Counted from the stretch's first letter, positions 43,683 through 53,760 are shown. The stretch is DNA of 64,000 bases from Flavobacteriaceae bacterium (GCA_028284745.1 JANQRC010000046.1:46184-110183), one strand, 5' to 3'. The notes: a model not told the origin generated them from the letters alone. A program made the numbers and translations.

Positions 43683-45457
43683 GCCGCCGATTTAGAGCTT
43701 CTTCGTTTCCAGAGGCGTCTTCCTACCGTCCACAACAAAAGCCCTATCAAGAAGTGCGGTAGGTACGAAATACGCTCTCCATCGCCATGAACCGTGGTGA
43801 AGATTCGGTCCCAACGGGGTCTCCAATTAGCAATGCCATCGGTAAAGCCCTCGATGCTCATCCAGATGAACACGGGTTTGCCCACCACGTGGTTGTAGGG
43901 TACAAATCCCCAGGCGCGTGCATCCAGAGAATTTTGGCGGTTATCGCCCATCATCCAATAATAATCCTGCTTGGGCGTGTACTGGTCTGCAACTTTTCCA
44001 TTGATCAGTACCTGAGTGCCTTGAACACGCAAGGTGTTGCCTTCGTATTCGGTGATCAGACGACGATATATGGGAAGGTTTTCTAGAGTTATGTTGAAAG
44101 GAACACCCTTGGCAGGGATGTATACAGGGCCAAAGCGGTCTACGGTCCAATTGTATCTTGGGTCATGGGGGAAGGTGTCACCACCCTTTCCGTCAAAACG
44201 TATCTTTTCAATGGAGGAAATCCCCCATTTGCCTACAAAGGATTCAGCATCGTACTCACCCAGGTTGAAAAGATGCTTGTCGTTGCGGGTCTCTGGTCGT
44301 AAGATGGTGGCAATGCGCTGCTGTACTTGCTGTTCTTGAGCATTCTTGGTCGCAGGGAAACCACCAATGAAATACGTGTTAGTACTGTCCTTGTCGATCT
44401 CAGAGAAAAGCGTCCTTTCATTCAGCAATTGCAACACTTTGGGGTCGCTCAATGTTTCGTTCGAGATGCTGGTCACTTGCCCAGCGTAGTTTTTTAGGCC
44501 TAGTCTATCGGCTAATGATCTAGCTGTCACAGATGAGTTGGTAGAAACAATATGCATGAACTTCAGTTGCGCCCTGTCGGGTAGCTGGTTTTTCTTTCCG
44601 TTGATATGTACATAACCGTCTACAATGCTTAAGCTGTCGCCAGGAAGCCCTACGCAACGCTTCACCAGATTCGTCTTCTTGTCGATGGGTTTGTAATAGT
44701 TACGGTCTGGGTGAAAATCGTTCATGTCCAACAAGGTGTCCGCAGGCTGGTTAAAGACCACAATTTCGTTACGTTCTATCCTATCAAATCCGGGAATGCG
44801 CATATAGGGTAACTGTAGCTTGTTCTTCCAAGAAGAATTTCTTTTTTCAAATGTATCACTGAACAGGTACGATTTTTTCTTGACCACAGGGATCGTGTCA
44901 TGCACCATGGGTGCTGCAACGGTGGTCATTGGCACGCGCGCGCCATAGTGAAATTTGCTTACGAACAAGAAATCACCGACCAGTAGGCTTTTTTCTAAAG
45001 AAGGTGATGGTATGATGTAGGGCTGCATGAAATACGTGTGCACGAAAGTAGCCGCTACGATCGCAAAGAGAATGGAGCTGACCCATTGCCCAGAACTTGA
45101 GACAGGCTCGTGGTGACGATCTTTGATGTGCGTTACATCTGCAGCATAATTGAGGTAAAAAGCATAGAAGCCCAGGGTTGCTATGGCTAGCATGGTATCC
45201 TTGGTCTGATTCTTGCCAAAGCTGCGCGCAGTCTCTACCCAGACCACTGGAAACATGATCAGGTTGATGATCGGAACGAAGAGCAATAACACCCACCACC
45301 GTGGGCGATTCAGGATCTTCATGAGCATGATGCCGTTGTAAATAGGCACAGCAGCTTCCCAAGCTTTTCTACCCGCTTTTATGTAAAGTTTCCAAGTTCC
45401 TAGAAAATGAATGACCTGAATGGCCAAGAAGAAGATAAACCACTGCGAGAGCGTCAT
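43679..45457 (-). CDS. lepB: Signal peptidase I, long Bacteroidota form
   Basis: A 592-aa inner-membrane protease. Residues 1-100 form an extra N-terminal membrane module (GTWKLYIKAGRKAWEAAVPIYNG split by helices), then a further transmembrane helix (about 127-145) leads into the S26 domain. The nucleophile is Ser153 in IIPSPSLEKSLLVGD, where the usual SM is SL; the general base is Lys266 in NLVKRCVGLPGD; box E is MGDNRQNSLDARAWGFVP. More than 200 residues are inserted between boxes D and E. It removes signal peptides of exported proteins. Confidence 0.93.
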   Translation of the reverse strand: MTLSQWFIFFLAIQVIHFLGTWKLYIKAGRKAWEAAVPIYNGIMLMKILNRPRWWVLLLFVPIINLIMFPVVWVETARSFGKNQTKDTMLAIATLGFYAFYLNYAADVTHIKDRHHEPVSSSGQWVSSILFAIVAATFVHTYFMQPYIIPSPSLEKSLLVGDFLFVSKFHYGARVPMTTVAAPMVHDTIPVVKKKSYLFSDTFEKRNSSWKNKLQLPYMRIPGFDRIERNEIVVFNQPADTLLDMNDFHPDRNYYKPIDKKTNLVKRCVGLPGDSLSIVDGYVHINGKKNQLPDRAQLKFMHIVSTNSSVTARSLADRLGLKNYAGQVTSISNETLSDPKVLQLLNERTLFSEIDKDSTNTYFIGGFPATKNAQEQQVQQRIATILRPETRNDKHLFNLGEYDAESFVGKWGISSIEKIRFDGKGGDTFPHDPRYNWTVDRFGPVYIPAKGVPFNITLENLPIYRRLITEYEGNTLRVQGTQVLINGKVADQYTPKQDYYWMMGDNRQNSLDARAWGFVPYNHVVGKPVFIWMSIEGFTDGIANWRPRWDRIFTTVHGDGERISYLPHFLIGLLLWTVGRRLWKRRSSKSAA

Positions 45458-45530
45458 GTTGTTCGTCTTGTTTATAGGTTGTTTACGTCCTTGCGAAAGT
45501 ATGTAAAATTAACAAACTCCATAGGTACGA

Positions 45531-46232
45531 TTAACCAAGGTTTAACACATCTTTCATGCTGAAGACTCCTGTCTTGTCAATGATCCACTCGGCTGCAACT
45601 ACGGCACCCAATGCAAAACCTTGTCGGTTGTGCGCGGTGTGAGTTATTTCGATCGAATCGATATCACTGTCATAAGTGACCGCATGTGTGCCGGGGACAT
45701 CTTCGATACGTTTTGCTGTGATGGCTATCGAGCTGGCATCGGCCTTGTCAAGTTTCCAGGCTTCATATGATGAGTTTTCGATCACTCCTTCAGCCAATGT
45801 GATGGCAGTGCCGCTTGGCGCATCTAACTTTTTAGTGTGATGAATTTCTTCCATGGAGACTTTGTAGTCTTCTAGTTGGGCCATCATCCTGGCCAGTTGC
45901 TCATTTAGCTCAAAGAAGATGTTTACGCCTAGACTAAAATTGGAAGCATGGATGAAAGCACCTCTTCGACTTTCGCAAAGCGAGACCATCTTATCATAGT
46001 CCTGTGACCAACCTGTTGTGCCCGAAACCACTGGGACATTGTTGTTGAGGCAATTGGAGACATTATTCACAGCAGCGGTAGGAATGCTAAAATCGATGGC
46101 TACATCTGCCGCAGTGATGTCGTAATCAAAGTCGCCCTTGTCTATCTTTAATACAACTTCGTGCCCTCGGGCCTTGGCAATTTTCTCGATCTCTTTACCC
46201 ATGCGGCCATAGCCTAGTAGTGCTATCTTCAT
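45531..46232 (-). CDS. dapB: 4-hydroxy-tetrahydrodipicolinate reductase
   Basis: A 233-aa enzyme of lysine and diaminopimelate synthesis. The Rossmann start GYGRMGKEIEKIA, SGTTGW and the catalytic region EEIHHTKKLDAPSGTA with the paired histidines and lysine are visible. It is shorter than the E. coli enzyme (273 aa), as is usual for Bacteroidota. It follows the DUF5683 gene by one base and precedes lepB by 73 nt. Confidence 0.95.
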   Translation of the reverse strand: MKIALLGYGRMGKEIEKIAKARGHEVVLKIDKGDFDYDITAADVAIDFSIPTAAVNNVSNCLNNNVPVVSGTTGWSQDYDKMVSLCESRRGAFIHASNFSLGVNIFFELNEQLARMMAQLEDYKVSMEEIHHTKKLDAPSGTAITLAEGVIENSSYEAWKLDKADASSIAITAKRIEDVPGTHAVTYDSDIDSIEITHTAHNRQGFALGAVVAAEWIIDKTGVFSMKDVLNLG

Positions 46233-46233
46233 G

Positions 46234-46845
46234 CTAAAAATCTAGATTTAGACTTAACCCGTAATGTACCTGGTTGTTGAACGGGTCGTTGTTCAGGTAT
46301 GGTTTGACCTTGAAACTAAGGTCATTATCAATATTGTATTGCTTCAGGTGTGCATCAACATTGGCATCGACGATGTTTAGTACGTAAATACCTAAGGTTA
46401 GCAAGGCCGATAGGTCTCGATTTCTTCTGAAGGTGTCTTGTGCATCTTGAAGTCTTTCAGTGGTCACGAAGGGCGTACCGTCAGGGTTAGAGAATTCATC
46501 GTCTGTGAATCCCGCTACACGTCTTTTGTAAGCATCGCGATAACGGTCTAATTCGTTGTTGTTGTCTATGTAGAAATAGATCGTCGTGGCCATTGCTCCA
46601 TAGACAATGGGAAGCTTCCAATAGCGTTTGTTGTAGATCTGTCCAAGACCTGGTAGCACGGCTGAATAAAAAGCGGCCTTGGAAGGTGCAAGCGGGTTTT
46701 GGACTTTTTTCTCACCTTTGACGACCAATGTATCTGCCTTTACCTTTATTGAATCTCTGCTGGTCTCAGCAGACGTCTCTTCTTGCGAAAAACCAGTAAC
46801 AGCAGTGAAAAAGACAACGAAGACTATGAATAGGTCACGAATCAC
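46234..46845 (-). CDS. DUF5683 exported protein
   Basis: About 203 aa. The preferred start is GTG at 46845, giving IRDLFIVFVVFFTAVTGFSQ as a clean signal peptide and an 11-nt overlap with parB; a TTG at 46872 is also open. The mature part has LAPSKAAFYSAVLPGLGQIYNKRYWK, the DUF5683 hallmark (cut here at residues around 55-75), and later YVLNIVDANVDAHLKQY. Function unknown; likely an envelope protein. It always travels with parAB and dapB/lepB in this group, as here. Confidence 0.85.
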   Translation of the reverse strand: MIRDLFIVFVVFFTAVTGFSQEETSAETSRDSIKVKADTLVVKGEKKVQNPLAPSKAAFYSAVLPGLGQIYNKRYWKLPIVYGAMATTIYFYIDNNNELDRYRDAYKRRVAGFTDDEFSNPDGTPFVTTERLQDAQDTFRRNRDLSALLTLGIYVLNIVDANVDAHLKQYNIDNDLSFKVKPYLNNDPFNNQVHYGLSLNLDF

Positions 46846-47740
46846 CCTTGATGAGTTTTTTAAGGCGTGCAAATTCTTCCTCTGATGAAAAAGGAATGAT
46901 GAGTTTTCCTGAGCCGTTCTTTCTTAAACTAACGTCTACTCTGGCCGAAAAGTATGAAGTAAGGTCTTTGATGCCTTTTCGGGCAAATTTCGGCAACTCT
47001 TCTTTTTCGGTATTTTTTACCGATGAGGTAGAAGGCTCTTTCAGACTTCTCACCAAAAGCTCTGTGTCGCGTACGGAAAGCTTTTGGGTCAAAATGTTTT
47101 CGTAGATGTCTAGTTGGTCAGACTTCTTTTCGACATTTACAAGTGCACGACCGTGCCCCATGCTTAAAAAACCATCGCGCATGCCTGTCTGAATGATGGG
47201 ATCTAACTTCAATAGGCGAAGGTAGTTGGTGATCGTAGACCGTTTCTTGCCCACACGTTTGCTGAGCTTTTCCTGGGTAAGGTCTATCTCATCAATAAGA
47301 CGCTGATAGGTAAGGGCTACTTCAATGGGGTCCAGGTCCTGACGTTGAATATTCTCTACCAACGCCATTTCTAGCACCTCTTGGTCATTGGCGATACGGA
47401 TGTACGCTGGTATTGTTGCCAACCCTACCATTTTAGAGGCTCTAAAACGGCGCTCACCAGATACTAGTTGATATTTATCAAACCCTACCTTTCTAACAGT
47501 GATGGGTTGGATGACGCCAAGTTCTCGGATCGATGCAGCCAGTTCTTGTAGTGCTTCCTCGTTGAAATTAGTTCTCGGCTGATAGGGATTTACTTCGATA
47601 GCAGCAATATCTAACTCGATCATATTGCCCACCACCTGATTGGCATTCTTATCTTCAACGGATCTGATGTCGTTGTCTGGGTCTTTCAGTAATGCTGAAA
47701 GCCCTCTACCTAGGGCTTGCTTTTTCGTTGCCTTCGCCAT
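46835..47740 (-). CDS. parB: Chromosome partitioning protein ParB
   Basis: A 301-aa CTP-dependent DNA clamp that binds parS and spreads. Visible: the N-terminal KKQALGRGLSALL peptide for ParA contact, NPYQPRTNF, the CTP-binding VSGERRFRAS with ENIQRQDL, the helix-turn-helix KLSKRVGKKRSTITNYLRLL and the C-terminal dimerisation segment. It lies 9 nt after parA. No parS palindrome was recognised next to it. Confidence 0.95.
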   Translation of the reverse strand: MAKATKKQALGRGLSALLKDPDNDIRSVEDKNANQVVGNMIELDIAAIEVNPYQPRTNFNEEALQELAASIRELGVIQPITVRKVGFDKYQLVSGERRFRASKMVGLATIPAYIRIANDQEVLEMALVENIQRQDLDPIEVALTYQRLIDEIDLTQEKLSKRVGKKRSTITNYLRLLKLDPIIQTGMRDGFLSMGHGRALVNVEKKSDQLDIYENILTQKLSVRDTELLVRSLKEPSTSSVKNTEKEELPKFARKGIKDLTSYFSARVDVSLRKNGSGKLIIPFSSEEEFARLKKLIKGDS

Positions 47741-47749
47741 AAACCTTCG

Positions 47750-48511
47750 CTAGTTTTTCTGAATGAGTTCGTGTGCCAAATTTAGGTAATTTGCTGCACC
47801 TTTGCTACTTGCGTCATAATTTATGATGCTCTCACCATAGCTTGGTGCCTCACTTAGGCGAACATTTCGCTGTATGATGGTCTTGAAGACCATGTCGAGG
47901 AAGTGCTTTTGCACTTCCTCGACAACCTGGTTGGAGAGTCGTAGGCGAGAATCGTACATGGTGAGTAAGAGTCCTTCGATATCAAGTTCTTTGTTGTGGA
48001 TCTTCTGAACGCTTTTGATGGTATTGAGCAATTTTCCGAGTCCTTCCAATGCAAAGTATTCGCACTGGATCGGGATGATCACAGAATCTGCGGCGGTTAG
48101 TGCATTAAGGGTCAGGAGACCTAATGAAGGAGCGCAATCGATAAGAATATAGTCGTACTTTTCTTTAAGGCCCTCAACGGCTTGTTTCATCATATACTCG
48201 CGATTCTCCTTGTCTACCAGCTCAATTTCTATGGCAACGAGGTCTATGTGCGCGGGGATGACCTCTAGATTTGGAGAGTTGGTAGCTACGATGGCTTCTT
48301 CTGCAGTGTTAGAATGCTCTAACAACTGATAGGTGCCTATCTCTACATTTTCAACTTCGATGCCCAATCCTGACGTGGCATTGGCTTGTGGGTCAGCATC
48401 GATTAGCAGTACTTTCTTTTCAAGCACACCAAGTGATGCGGCAAGATTTACCGAGGTCGTGGTCTTTCCTACACCGCCTTTTTGGTTAGCTATCGCAATG
48501 ATCTTACCCAT
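47750..48511 (-). CDS. parA: Chromosome partitioning ATPase ParA
   Basis: A 253-aa ATPase with the deviant Walker A KGGVGKTTT (residues 10-18), DADPQANAT and the Walker B DCAPSLGLLT. It works with ParB in chromosome segregation. Chromosomal type judging by size and by the lack of an N-terminal extension. It begins the parA-parB-DUF5683-dapB-lepB run, divergent in sequence context from the terminator at 48588. Confidence 0.96.
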   Translation of the reverse strand: MGKIIAIANQKGGVGKTTTSVNLAASLGVLEKKVLLIDADPQANATSGLGIEVENVEIGTYQLLEHSNTAEEAIVATNSPNLEVIPAHIDLVAIEIELVDKENREYMMKQAVEGLKEKYDYILIDCAPSLGLLTLNALTAADSVIIPIQCEYFALEGLGKLLNTIKSVQKIHNKELDIEGLLLTMYDSRLRLSNQVVEEVQKHFLDMVFKTIIQRNVRLSEAPSYGESIINYDASSKGAANYLNLAHELIQKN

Positions 48512-48587
48512 AGGGGAATATGATTAAGTTCGGTTAAAAATACAATTATTCACTTGCTGTGAAAATGATTATTTGTTAACAATTCAA

Positions 48588-48622
48588 TAAAAAAACCGCA
48601 ACTATCTTATGTAGTGCGGTTT
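48588..48622 (-). terminator. Intrinsic terminator of the SDR operon
   Basis: Read on the minus strand: AACCGCACTA, a loop, TAGTTGCGGTT with one bulged base, then a run of seven T (complement of 48589-48595). It lies 24 nt after the SDR stop and isolates it from parA. Confidence 0.85.
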
Positions 48623-48645
48623 CGTATGTGCTCACTGTTGAAAAA

Positions 48646-49527
48646 TCACTTGTTCTTTTTGGCACGGATCATCTGTTCTAGCATGTCCCACATCTGCTCT
48701 GGCACTGCTTCTAACAGGTTGAACTGCCCTGCGCCCATCAGCCATTCGCCACCATCTATGGTAATGACTTCGCCATTTACATAGGCAGCAAAATCAGAAA
48801 CTAGGTAGGCGGCCAAGTTGGCTAGTTCTTGATGTTCGCCTACACGTTTTAAAGGCACTTTCTTTGCCAGGTCGAACTTTTCCTTGAGGTCGCCAGGCAA
48901 CAATCGGTCCCATGCTCCTTTGGTAGGGAAAGGGCCGGGGGCGATCGCGTTAAAGCGCATTCCGTATTTTGCCCATTCTACGGCCAGTGACCGTGTCATG
49001 GCAAGTACGCCAGCCTTGGCTGTTGCTGAAGGTACCACATAGGCAGAACCAGTCCATGCGTACGTGGTGACGATGTTCAGTACATTGGTGTTGGTCTGCT
49101 TGGTGCTTATCCAATGTTTTCCAAAAGTGATGGTACAGTTCTTGGTCCCCTTCAGAACGATATCAATGATCGTATCGAAAGCATTTGCTGAGAGTCGTTC
49201 GGTTGGCGAGATGAAATTTCCTGCGGCATTATTGAGTAGTATGTCTACAGTGCCAAAGGCATCGATCACTTGTTTGTGCATGGTCTCTACTTGATCTATA
49301 TGGCGTACATCGCACTGTAAGGCCAAGCATTCGCCATCTGTTTGATCAGAAAGCTCTTTGGCGGTATTTTGCAGCTTTTCTAGATTTCTGGAGGTGATGG
49401 CCACTTTAGCGCCCAACTCTAAAAAATATTTGGTCATGGCTTTGCCAAGTCCGCTTCCGCCTCCGGTAACGACAATGTTCTTTCCTTTTAGTGCATCATC
49501 ACGAAGCATTTTTTCTGAATAGTTCAT
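48646..49527 (-). CDS. SDR family oxidoreductase, 2,4-dienoyl-CoA reductase-like
   Basis: A 293-aa protein with NAD(P)-binding VTGGGSGLGKAM (near 20-31) and the NNAAGNF motif. Where classical SDRs have YxxxK, it has AYVVPSATAKAGVLAMTRS, keeping Lys but not the expected Tyr, as in the DECR (peroxisomal/mitochondrial 2,4-dienoyl-CoA reductase) branch, and then APGPFPTKGAW. That points to fatty acyl-CoA metabolism, consistent with its place 9 nt after the methylmalonyl-CoA mutase gene. Confidence 0.85.
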   Translation of the reverse strand: MNYSEKMLRDDALKGKNIVVTGGGSGLGKAMTKYFLELGAKVAITSRNLEKLQNTAKELSDQTDGECLALQCDVRHIDQVETMHKQVIDAFGTVDILLNNAAGNFISPTERLSANAFDTIIDIVLKGTKNCTITFGKHWISTKQTNTNVLNIVTTYAWTGSAYVVPSATAKAGVLAMTRSLAVEWAKYGMRFNAIAPGPFPTKGAWDRLLPGDLKEKFDLAKKVPLKRVGEHQELANLAAYLVSDFAAYVNGEVITIDGGEWLMGAGQFNLLEAVPEQMWDMLEQMIRAKKNK

Positions 49528-49536
49528 AGGCTTTGT

Positions 49537-51663
49537 TTATTCTGGATCAATTAAAATTTCTAGGATCTTGATGGCTGCCTCACTGATCTTGGTACCAGGC
49601 CCAAACACGGCTACTGCTCCGGCATCGAACAAGAATTGATAGTCTTGTGCAGGAATGACACCGCCAACAACGACCATGATGTCTTCTCTGCCATACCGTC
49701 TTAATTCTTCGATCACTTTGGGTACTAGTGTCTTGTGCCCACCAGCCAACGAAGAGACCCCTAAAATATGTACATCGTTTTCTACAGCTTGCTTTGCTGC
49801 TTCTTCAGGTGTCTGAAACAGTGGGCCAATATCTACATCAAAGCCAACATCGGCATAGCCGGTGGCAACGACTTTGGCACCACGGTCATGACCATCTTGC
49901 CCCATCTTGGCGATCATGATGCGTGGTCTTCTTCCTTCTTGATCAGCAAATGTATCTGCTAATCGTTGTGCTTTTGCAAAATCTGGGTCGCTTTTCAATT
50001 CTTTACGGTAAACGCCTGAGAATGATTGTATATTGGCTTTGTATCTGCCAAAAACACTCTCTAATGCATCAGATATCTCTCCGAGTGTGGCTCGTTCTCT
50101 GGCGGCTTCTACTGCTAAAGCTAGTAAATTCTCTTTTCCTGACTGGGCAGCATCCGTAAGTTTTTTTAGACAAGTGCTAGCGTTGCTATGATCTCTTTTG
50201 GCTTTTAGTTTTGCCAGCCTTTGTAGTTGCTGCTTTCTAACGGTTTCATTATCAACTTCGAGAATATGCAAAGGGTCTTCTTGATCTAATCGGTATTTGT
50301 TGACTCCGACGATGACATCTTGGCCGCTGTCTATGCGTGCTTGTTTACGAGCGGCAGCTTCTTCGATTCGCATTTTTGGGATCCCGGATTCGATGGCTTT
50401 GGTCATACCTCCCAGTTGTTCGACCTCTTGAATAAGCTTCCAGGCTTTTTCTGCGATCTCAGTCGTTAGGCTTTCCACGTAGAAACTCCCTGCCCAGGGA
50501 TCTACCGTTTTGGTGATCTCCGTTTCTTCTTGGAGGAAGAGTTGTGTGTTGCGTGCAATTCTTGCAGAGAAATCAGTAGGCAAGGCGATGGCTTCGTCCA
50601 GAGCGTTTGTATGGAGGCTTTGTGTTCCTCCAAAAGCTGCAGCTGCGGCTTCGATACAGGTTCTTGCTACATTGTTAAAGGGATCCTGTTCGGTCAAACT
50701 CCAACCACTGGTCTGGCAATGTGTACGGAGCATCAATGATTTTGGATTCTTTGGGTCGAATTGCTTTATCAGTTTTGCCCAGAGCATGCGTGCTGCACGC
50801 ATCTTGGCGATCTCCATGAAATGGTTCATGCCGATGGCCCAGAAGAACGACAGGCGAGGCGCAAAGCTATCGATGTCCATGCCCGCTTTCAGTCCTGTTC
50901 TGATATATTCCAGTCCGTCTGCCAAGGTATATGCCAATTCGATATCGCACGTGGCACCTGCTTCTTGCATGTGATACCCGGAAATACTGATAGAATTGAA
51001 TCTAGGCATGTGCTTGCTGGTATATTCGAAGATATCTGCAATGATCTTTATGGAAGGTGCTGGTGGGTAGATGTAGGTGTTACGCACCATGAATTCTTTC
51101 AATATGTCATTTTGAATGGTGCCTGCCAAGTGTTCGGGCCTCACACCTTGTTCTTCTGCGGCTACAATATAAAAGGCCATAATGGGCAAGACAGCACCGT
51201 TCATGGTCATGGAGACCGACATCTTGTCAAGTGGAATATGATCGAAAAGCACTTTCATGTCTTCTACAGAATCGATGGCCACGCCTGCTTTTCCGACGTC
51301 ACCGACCACCCGTTCATGATCACTATCGTAACCGCGATGGGTAGCTAGGTCAAAAGCCACGGAAAGCCCTTTTTGGCCAGCCGCTAGATTTCTTCTGTAG
51401 AAGGCATTGGATTCTTCGGCGGTAGAAAAACCTGCATATTGGCGAATTGTCCATGGTCTGCGTACATACATGGTGGAGTATGGCCCACGCAAAAAAGGTT
51501 CGATGCCTGCTGCAAAACGGGTATGCGATAGATGTTCGCTATCTACCTTGCGGTAATACTGTTTTACCTTGATGCCTTCTGCAGTTTCAAAGGATTTGGA
51601 GATACTCTCTTGGCTGCCTTTGCTAGTTCTTGTTAAAGAAAGGTGGTTGAGGTCTTTGCGCAT
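49537..51663 (-). CDS. scpA: Methylmalonyl-CoA mutase, large subunit
   Basis: A 708-aa adenosylcobalamin enzyme interconverting methylmalonyl-CoA and succinyl-CoA. The N-terminal TIM barrel has [34 protein letters not shown] and [16 protein letters not shown] split by other residues; the C-terminal B12-binding domain has the cobalt-ligand motif DGHDRGAK, later SLAGGHKT and GGVIPAQD. All key residues look intact. It is separated from the mutA subunit gene by the SIR2-TPR gene and followed by an SDR. Confidence 0.96.
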   Translation of the reverse strand: MRKDLNHLSLTRTSKGSQESISKSFETAEGIKVKQYYRKVDSEHLSHTRFAAGIEPFLRGPYSTMYVRRPWTIRQYAGFSTAEESNAFYRRNLAAGQKGLSVAFDLATHRGYDSDHERVVGDVGKAGVAIDSVEDMKVLFDHIPLDKMSVSMTMNGAVLPIMAFYIVAAEEQGVRPEHLAGTIQNDILKEFMVRNTYIYPPAPSIKIIADIFEYTSKHMPRFNSISISGYHMQEAGATCDIELAYTLADGLEYIRTGLKAGMDIDSFAPRLSFFWAIGMNHFMEIAKMRAARMLWAKLIKQFDPKNPKSLMLRTHCQTSGWSLTEQDPFNNVARTCIEAAAAAFGGTQSLHTNALDEAIALPTDFSARIARNTQLFLQEETEITKTVDPWAGSFYVESLTTEIAEKAWKLIQEVEQLGGMTKAIESGIPKMRIEEAAARKQARIDSGQDVIVGVNKYRLDQEDPLHILEVDNETVRKQQLQRLAKLKAKRDHSNASTCLKKLTDAAQSGKENLLALAVEAARERATLGEISDALESVFGRYKANIQSFSGVYRKELKSDPDFAKAQRLADTFADQEGRRPRIMIAKMGQDGHDRGAKVVATGYADVGFDVDIGPLFQTPEEAAKQAVENDVHILGVSSLAGGHKTLVPKVIEELRRYGREDIMVVVGGVIPAQDYQFLFDAGAVAVFGPGTKISEAAIKILEILIDPE

Positions 51664-51708
51664 TTTTGTAGCGGTTCCTCTTCCAAAGATACATCAACTA
51701 AAACGATT

Positions 51709-53760
51709 TTATCGGGTCTTGGAGTGCTTTACGTTCTCTTCTGGTAGGCTTTCTTGATACTGTTTTACAAGGTCTTTGTAGTCGGTAGTCTGCCATAGTG
51801 GTTCAAAAGCTGTGTTGTTCTCGTAATATTTGAGGTTCTCTTGATTGAGCGCCAAGCTTTTTTTCATGAAGTTGAGCGTGTCTTTGTTATCGTTGCCATG
51901 TTTGGCGCTATATAATGCTTTGTAAAACCAAGCCCTGTCGAAGTCTGGTCGGGTCTTGATAGCACTGTCTAGGTAATCTAAAGAGGCTTTTTCATCACTA
52001 TCCATTAAAAGGGTGCCCAAGAAGGTCATGGATACATAATCGTCTGGTTTTAGCCTGATGGCATTTTGGTAGGCGTCGATCGCCTTTTCTTCTTGACCTA
52101 GGTCGAAAAGTATATCCGCCTTGCTGATCCATGCTTTGTAATGGTCAGGATCGACAGAAAGTATCTCGTCATATTCTAAAAGTGCGTTTTCGAATTGCCC
52201 TTTTCCTTCGTAGGATTGTCCTAGTCCTGATCTTGCAGGAGTGTAGTTTGGTTGTTGCCCCAGGCATTTTAGATAATAAGATATGGCATTGTCGAAATCT
52301 TGTTGCTTCAAGAAGATGTCGCCTATGTTGTATAAGGCTAGGTGGTTCTTAGGTTGTAGCTCTAGTGCCTTCTCTTGATATTTCATGCCTTCTTCGTAGT
52401 TGCCGATCTCGATAAAACTCTTTCCTAAGTTAATGTGCGCACTTACGTAATTGGGGTCTAGGTCAACGGCCTTTTTGAATGCTGTGATCGCTTTCTCATG
52501 CTGATCGAGATGAAGCAATGCCCAACCTCTGTGATAGTAGGCGTTTGGGTAATTGGGATTTAGGGATATCGATTTGTCGATCGCTGTTAGACCTTGGTCA
52601 AGCTCATCTTGTTTTAAGAACGTATACCCGCGATTGTACCAGCCTATGTACGAGTTGGGGTCTTTTTCGATAGCCAGGTCATAGTATCTCATCGCATTCT
52701 CATAGTCGGCCTTTATGTCATAGATCACTCCTATGTTGTTATAGGCATTGGAAAAATCTGGGTTCAATTCGAGCGCCATCTCATACAGCTGCATGGCTTC
52801 ATCTAGATTGTTGTTGTTCTGGTGCGTAAGCCCTCTGTCGTAGTAGTAGTTGTAGTCTTTTTTTGCGTCTGCTTCTGGGGTATTGATAGTTTTGGTAACG
52901 CCGGGCCTAAGTTCTACAAGCTCGTCTAGCAATCTGTCGTAATCTTCATCGAAGTCATTGACCTTTATAGCCTGTATGTTGTATTTCTCCTTAAGATCTT
53001 CATCTGGGTTTGTCGAGATCCAGAAGTGCTTCTCGTTGAATTGCCCGAAAAGCTGTTGCAGCGAATCCAAGATCTTATTTACATAGGCATCCTTCAGACT
53101 AAAACCTACAAAAAGGAAGGTATGCTTAGATAGCAATGTAGAAAAGGCCCTTCTGTTGAGACTTTCGGGTCCGTACAGGCTCTCATAATCGCTGTTGAAG
53201 AGTATACAGGTCTCAGGATTCATATAATCACCATGGATCTTGTACAAGAAAGAGCTGGAGTCTGCATGGAGTGCGGAAGTCTGTGATAAGGCCTTTTCTA
53301 GCAGAAAACGATTATTGTTTGCAAATACTTCTGCATAGTGAGGCTTTTTTTCTTCCAGTAAGCGATCGTAGTTCGTTGTGATGATCTTTGTGGAGATAGA
53401 CCATAGTTTTTCGTGGCGGTATAGGTCTTGCAGGCTTGGCTCTACTTGCTTGATGATGCTGTACAATACTTTCTTGATATCGTACTTCACATCGTCACCA
53501 GCACTCTCTAAGATATCGAGTATTTGCTCTAGTGGTACTTTTGAATTCTTATCTTCGAGTTCTTGTAGTATCCACTCCAGCGGTAGCACATCGTTTGCCT
53601 TTCCCCTATCTTCTTTGAGCCTTGTGCAGATCTTCTTGATAAGTCCCCACCAGTCTGGTAGTTTGTGCGGAATGGAAAAACCAGCGCCCACAAATAATAT
53701 GAGATTGCTGTTTTTAATGGCCTTTGAGAGGACGTCTCGTGTTTCTGGGTCTAGCGCCAT
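51709..53760 (-). CDS. SIR2-like domain protein with TPR array
   Basis: A 683-aa, apparently cytosolic protein. The N-terminal SIR2_2-type domain (about 1-285) has NAD-site motifs FVGAGFS (23-29), IITTNYD (126-132), KIHGD with His176 and FVGFSLKD (217-224). About ten TPR units follow (304-640), several near consensus (for example AYNNIGVIYDIKADYENAMR). SIR2 domains of this type act as NADases in several anti-phage systems, with repeat domains as sensors, but some are deacetylases or uncharacterised. It lies between mutA (75 nt) and scpA (45 nt) on the same strand. Base composition does not differ visibly from its neighbours. Confidence 0.88.
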   Translation of the reverse strand: MALDPETRDVLSKAIKNSNLILFVGAGFSIPHKLPDWWGLIKKICTRLKEDRGKANDVLPLEWILQELEDKNSKVPLEQILDILESAGDDVKYDIKKVLYSIIKQVEPSLQDLYRHEKLWSISTKIITTNYDRLLEEKKPHYAEVFANNNRFLLEKALSQTSALHADSSSFLYKIHGDYMNPETCILFNSDYESLYGPESLNRRAFSTLLSKHTFLFVGFSLKDAYVNKILDSLQQLFGQFNEKHFWISTNPDEDLKEKYNIQAIKVNDFDEDYDRLLDELVELRPGVTKTINTPEADAKKDYNYYYDRGLTHQNNNNLDEAMQLYEMALELNPDFSNAYNNIGVIYDIKADYENAMRYYDLAIEKDPNSYIGWYNRGYTFLKQDELDQGLTAIDKSISLNPNYPNAYYHRGWALLHLDQHEKAITAFKKAVDLDPNYVSAHINLGKSFIEIGNYEEGMKYQEKALELQPKNHLALYNIGDIFLKQQDFDNAISYYLKCLGQQPNYTPARSGLGQSYEGKGQFENALLEYDEILSVDPDHYKAWISKADILFDLGQEEKAIDAYQNAIRLKPDDYVSMTFLGTLLMDSDEKASLDYLDSAIKTRPDFDRAWFYKALYSAKHGNDNKDTLNFMKKSLALNQENLKYYENNTAFEPLWQTTDYKDLVKQYQESLPEENVKHSKTR

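Noticed and set aside
46835..48511. Plasmid or integrated-element origin around parAB
   Set aside because: The parAB genes are of chromosomal type in a conserved housekeeping run with dapB and lepB; no rep gene, att site or parS palindrome was recognised.
50761..51348. 195-codon plus-strand open frame
   Set aside because: Antisense within the well-supported scpA barrel; composition is rich in Cys and His, as expected from reversed coding sequence.
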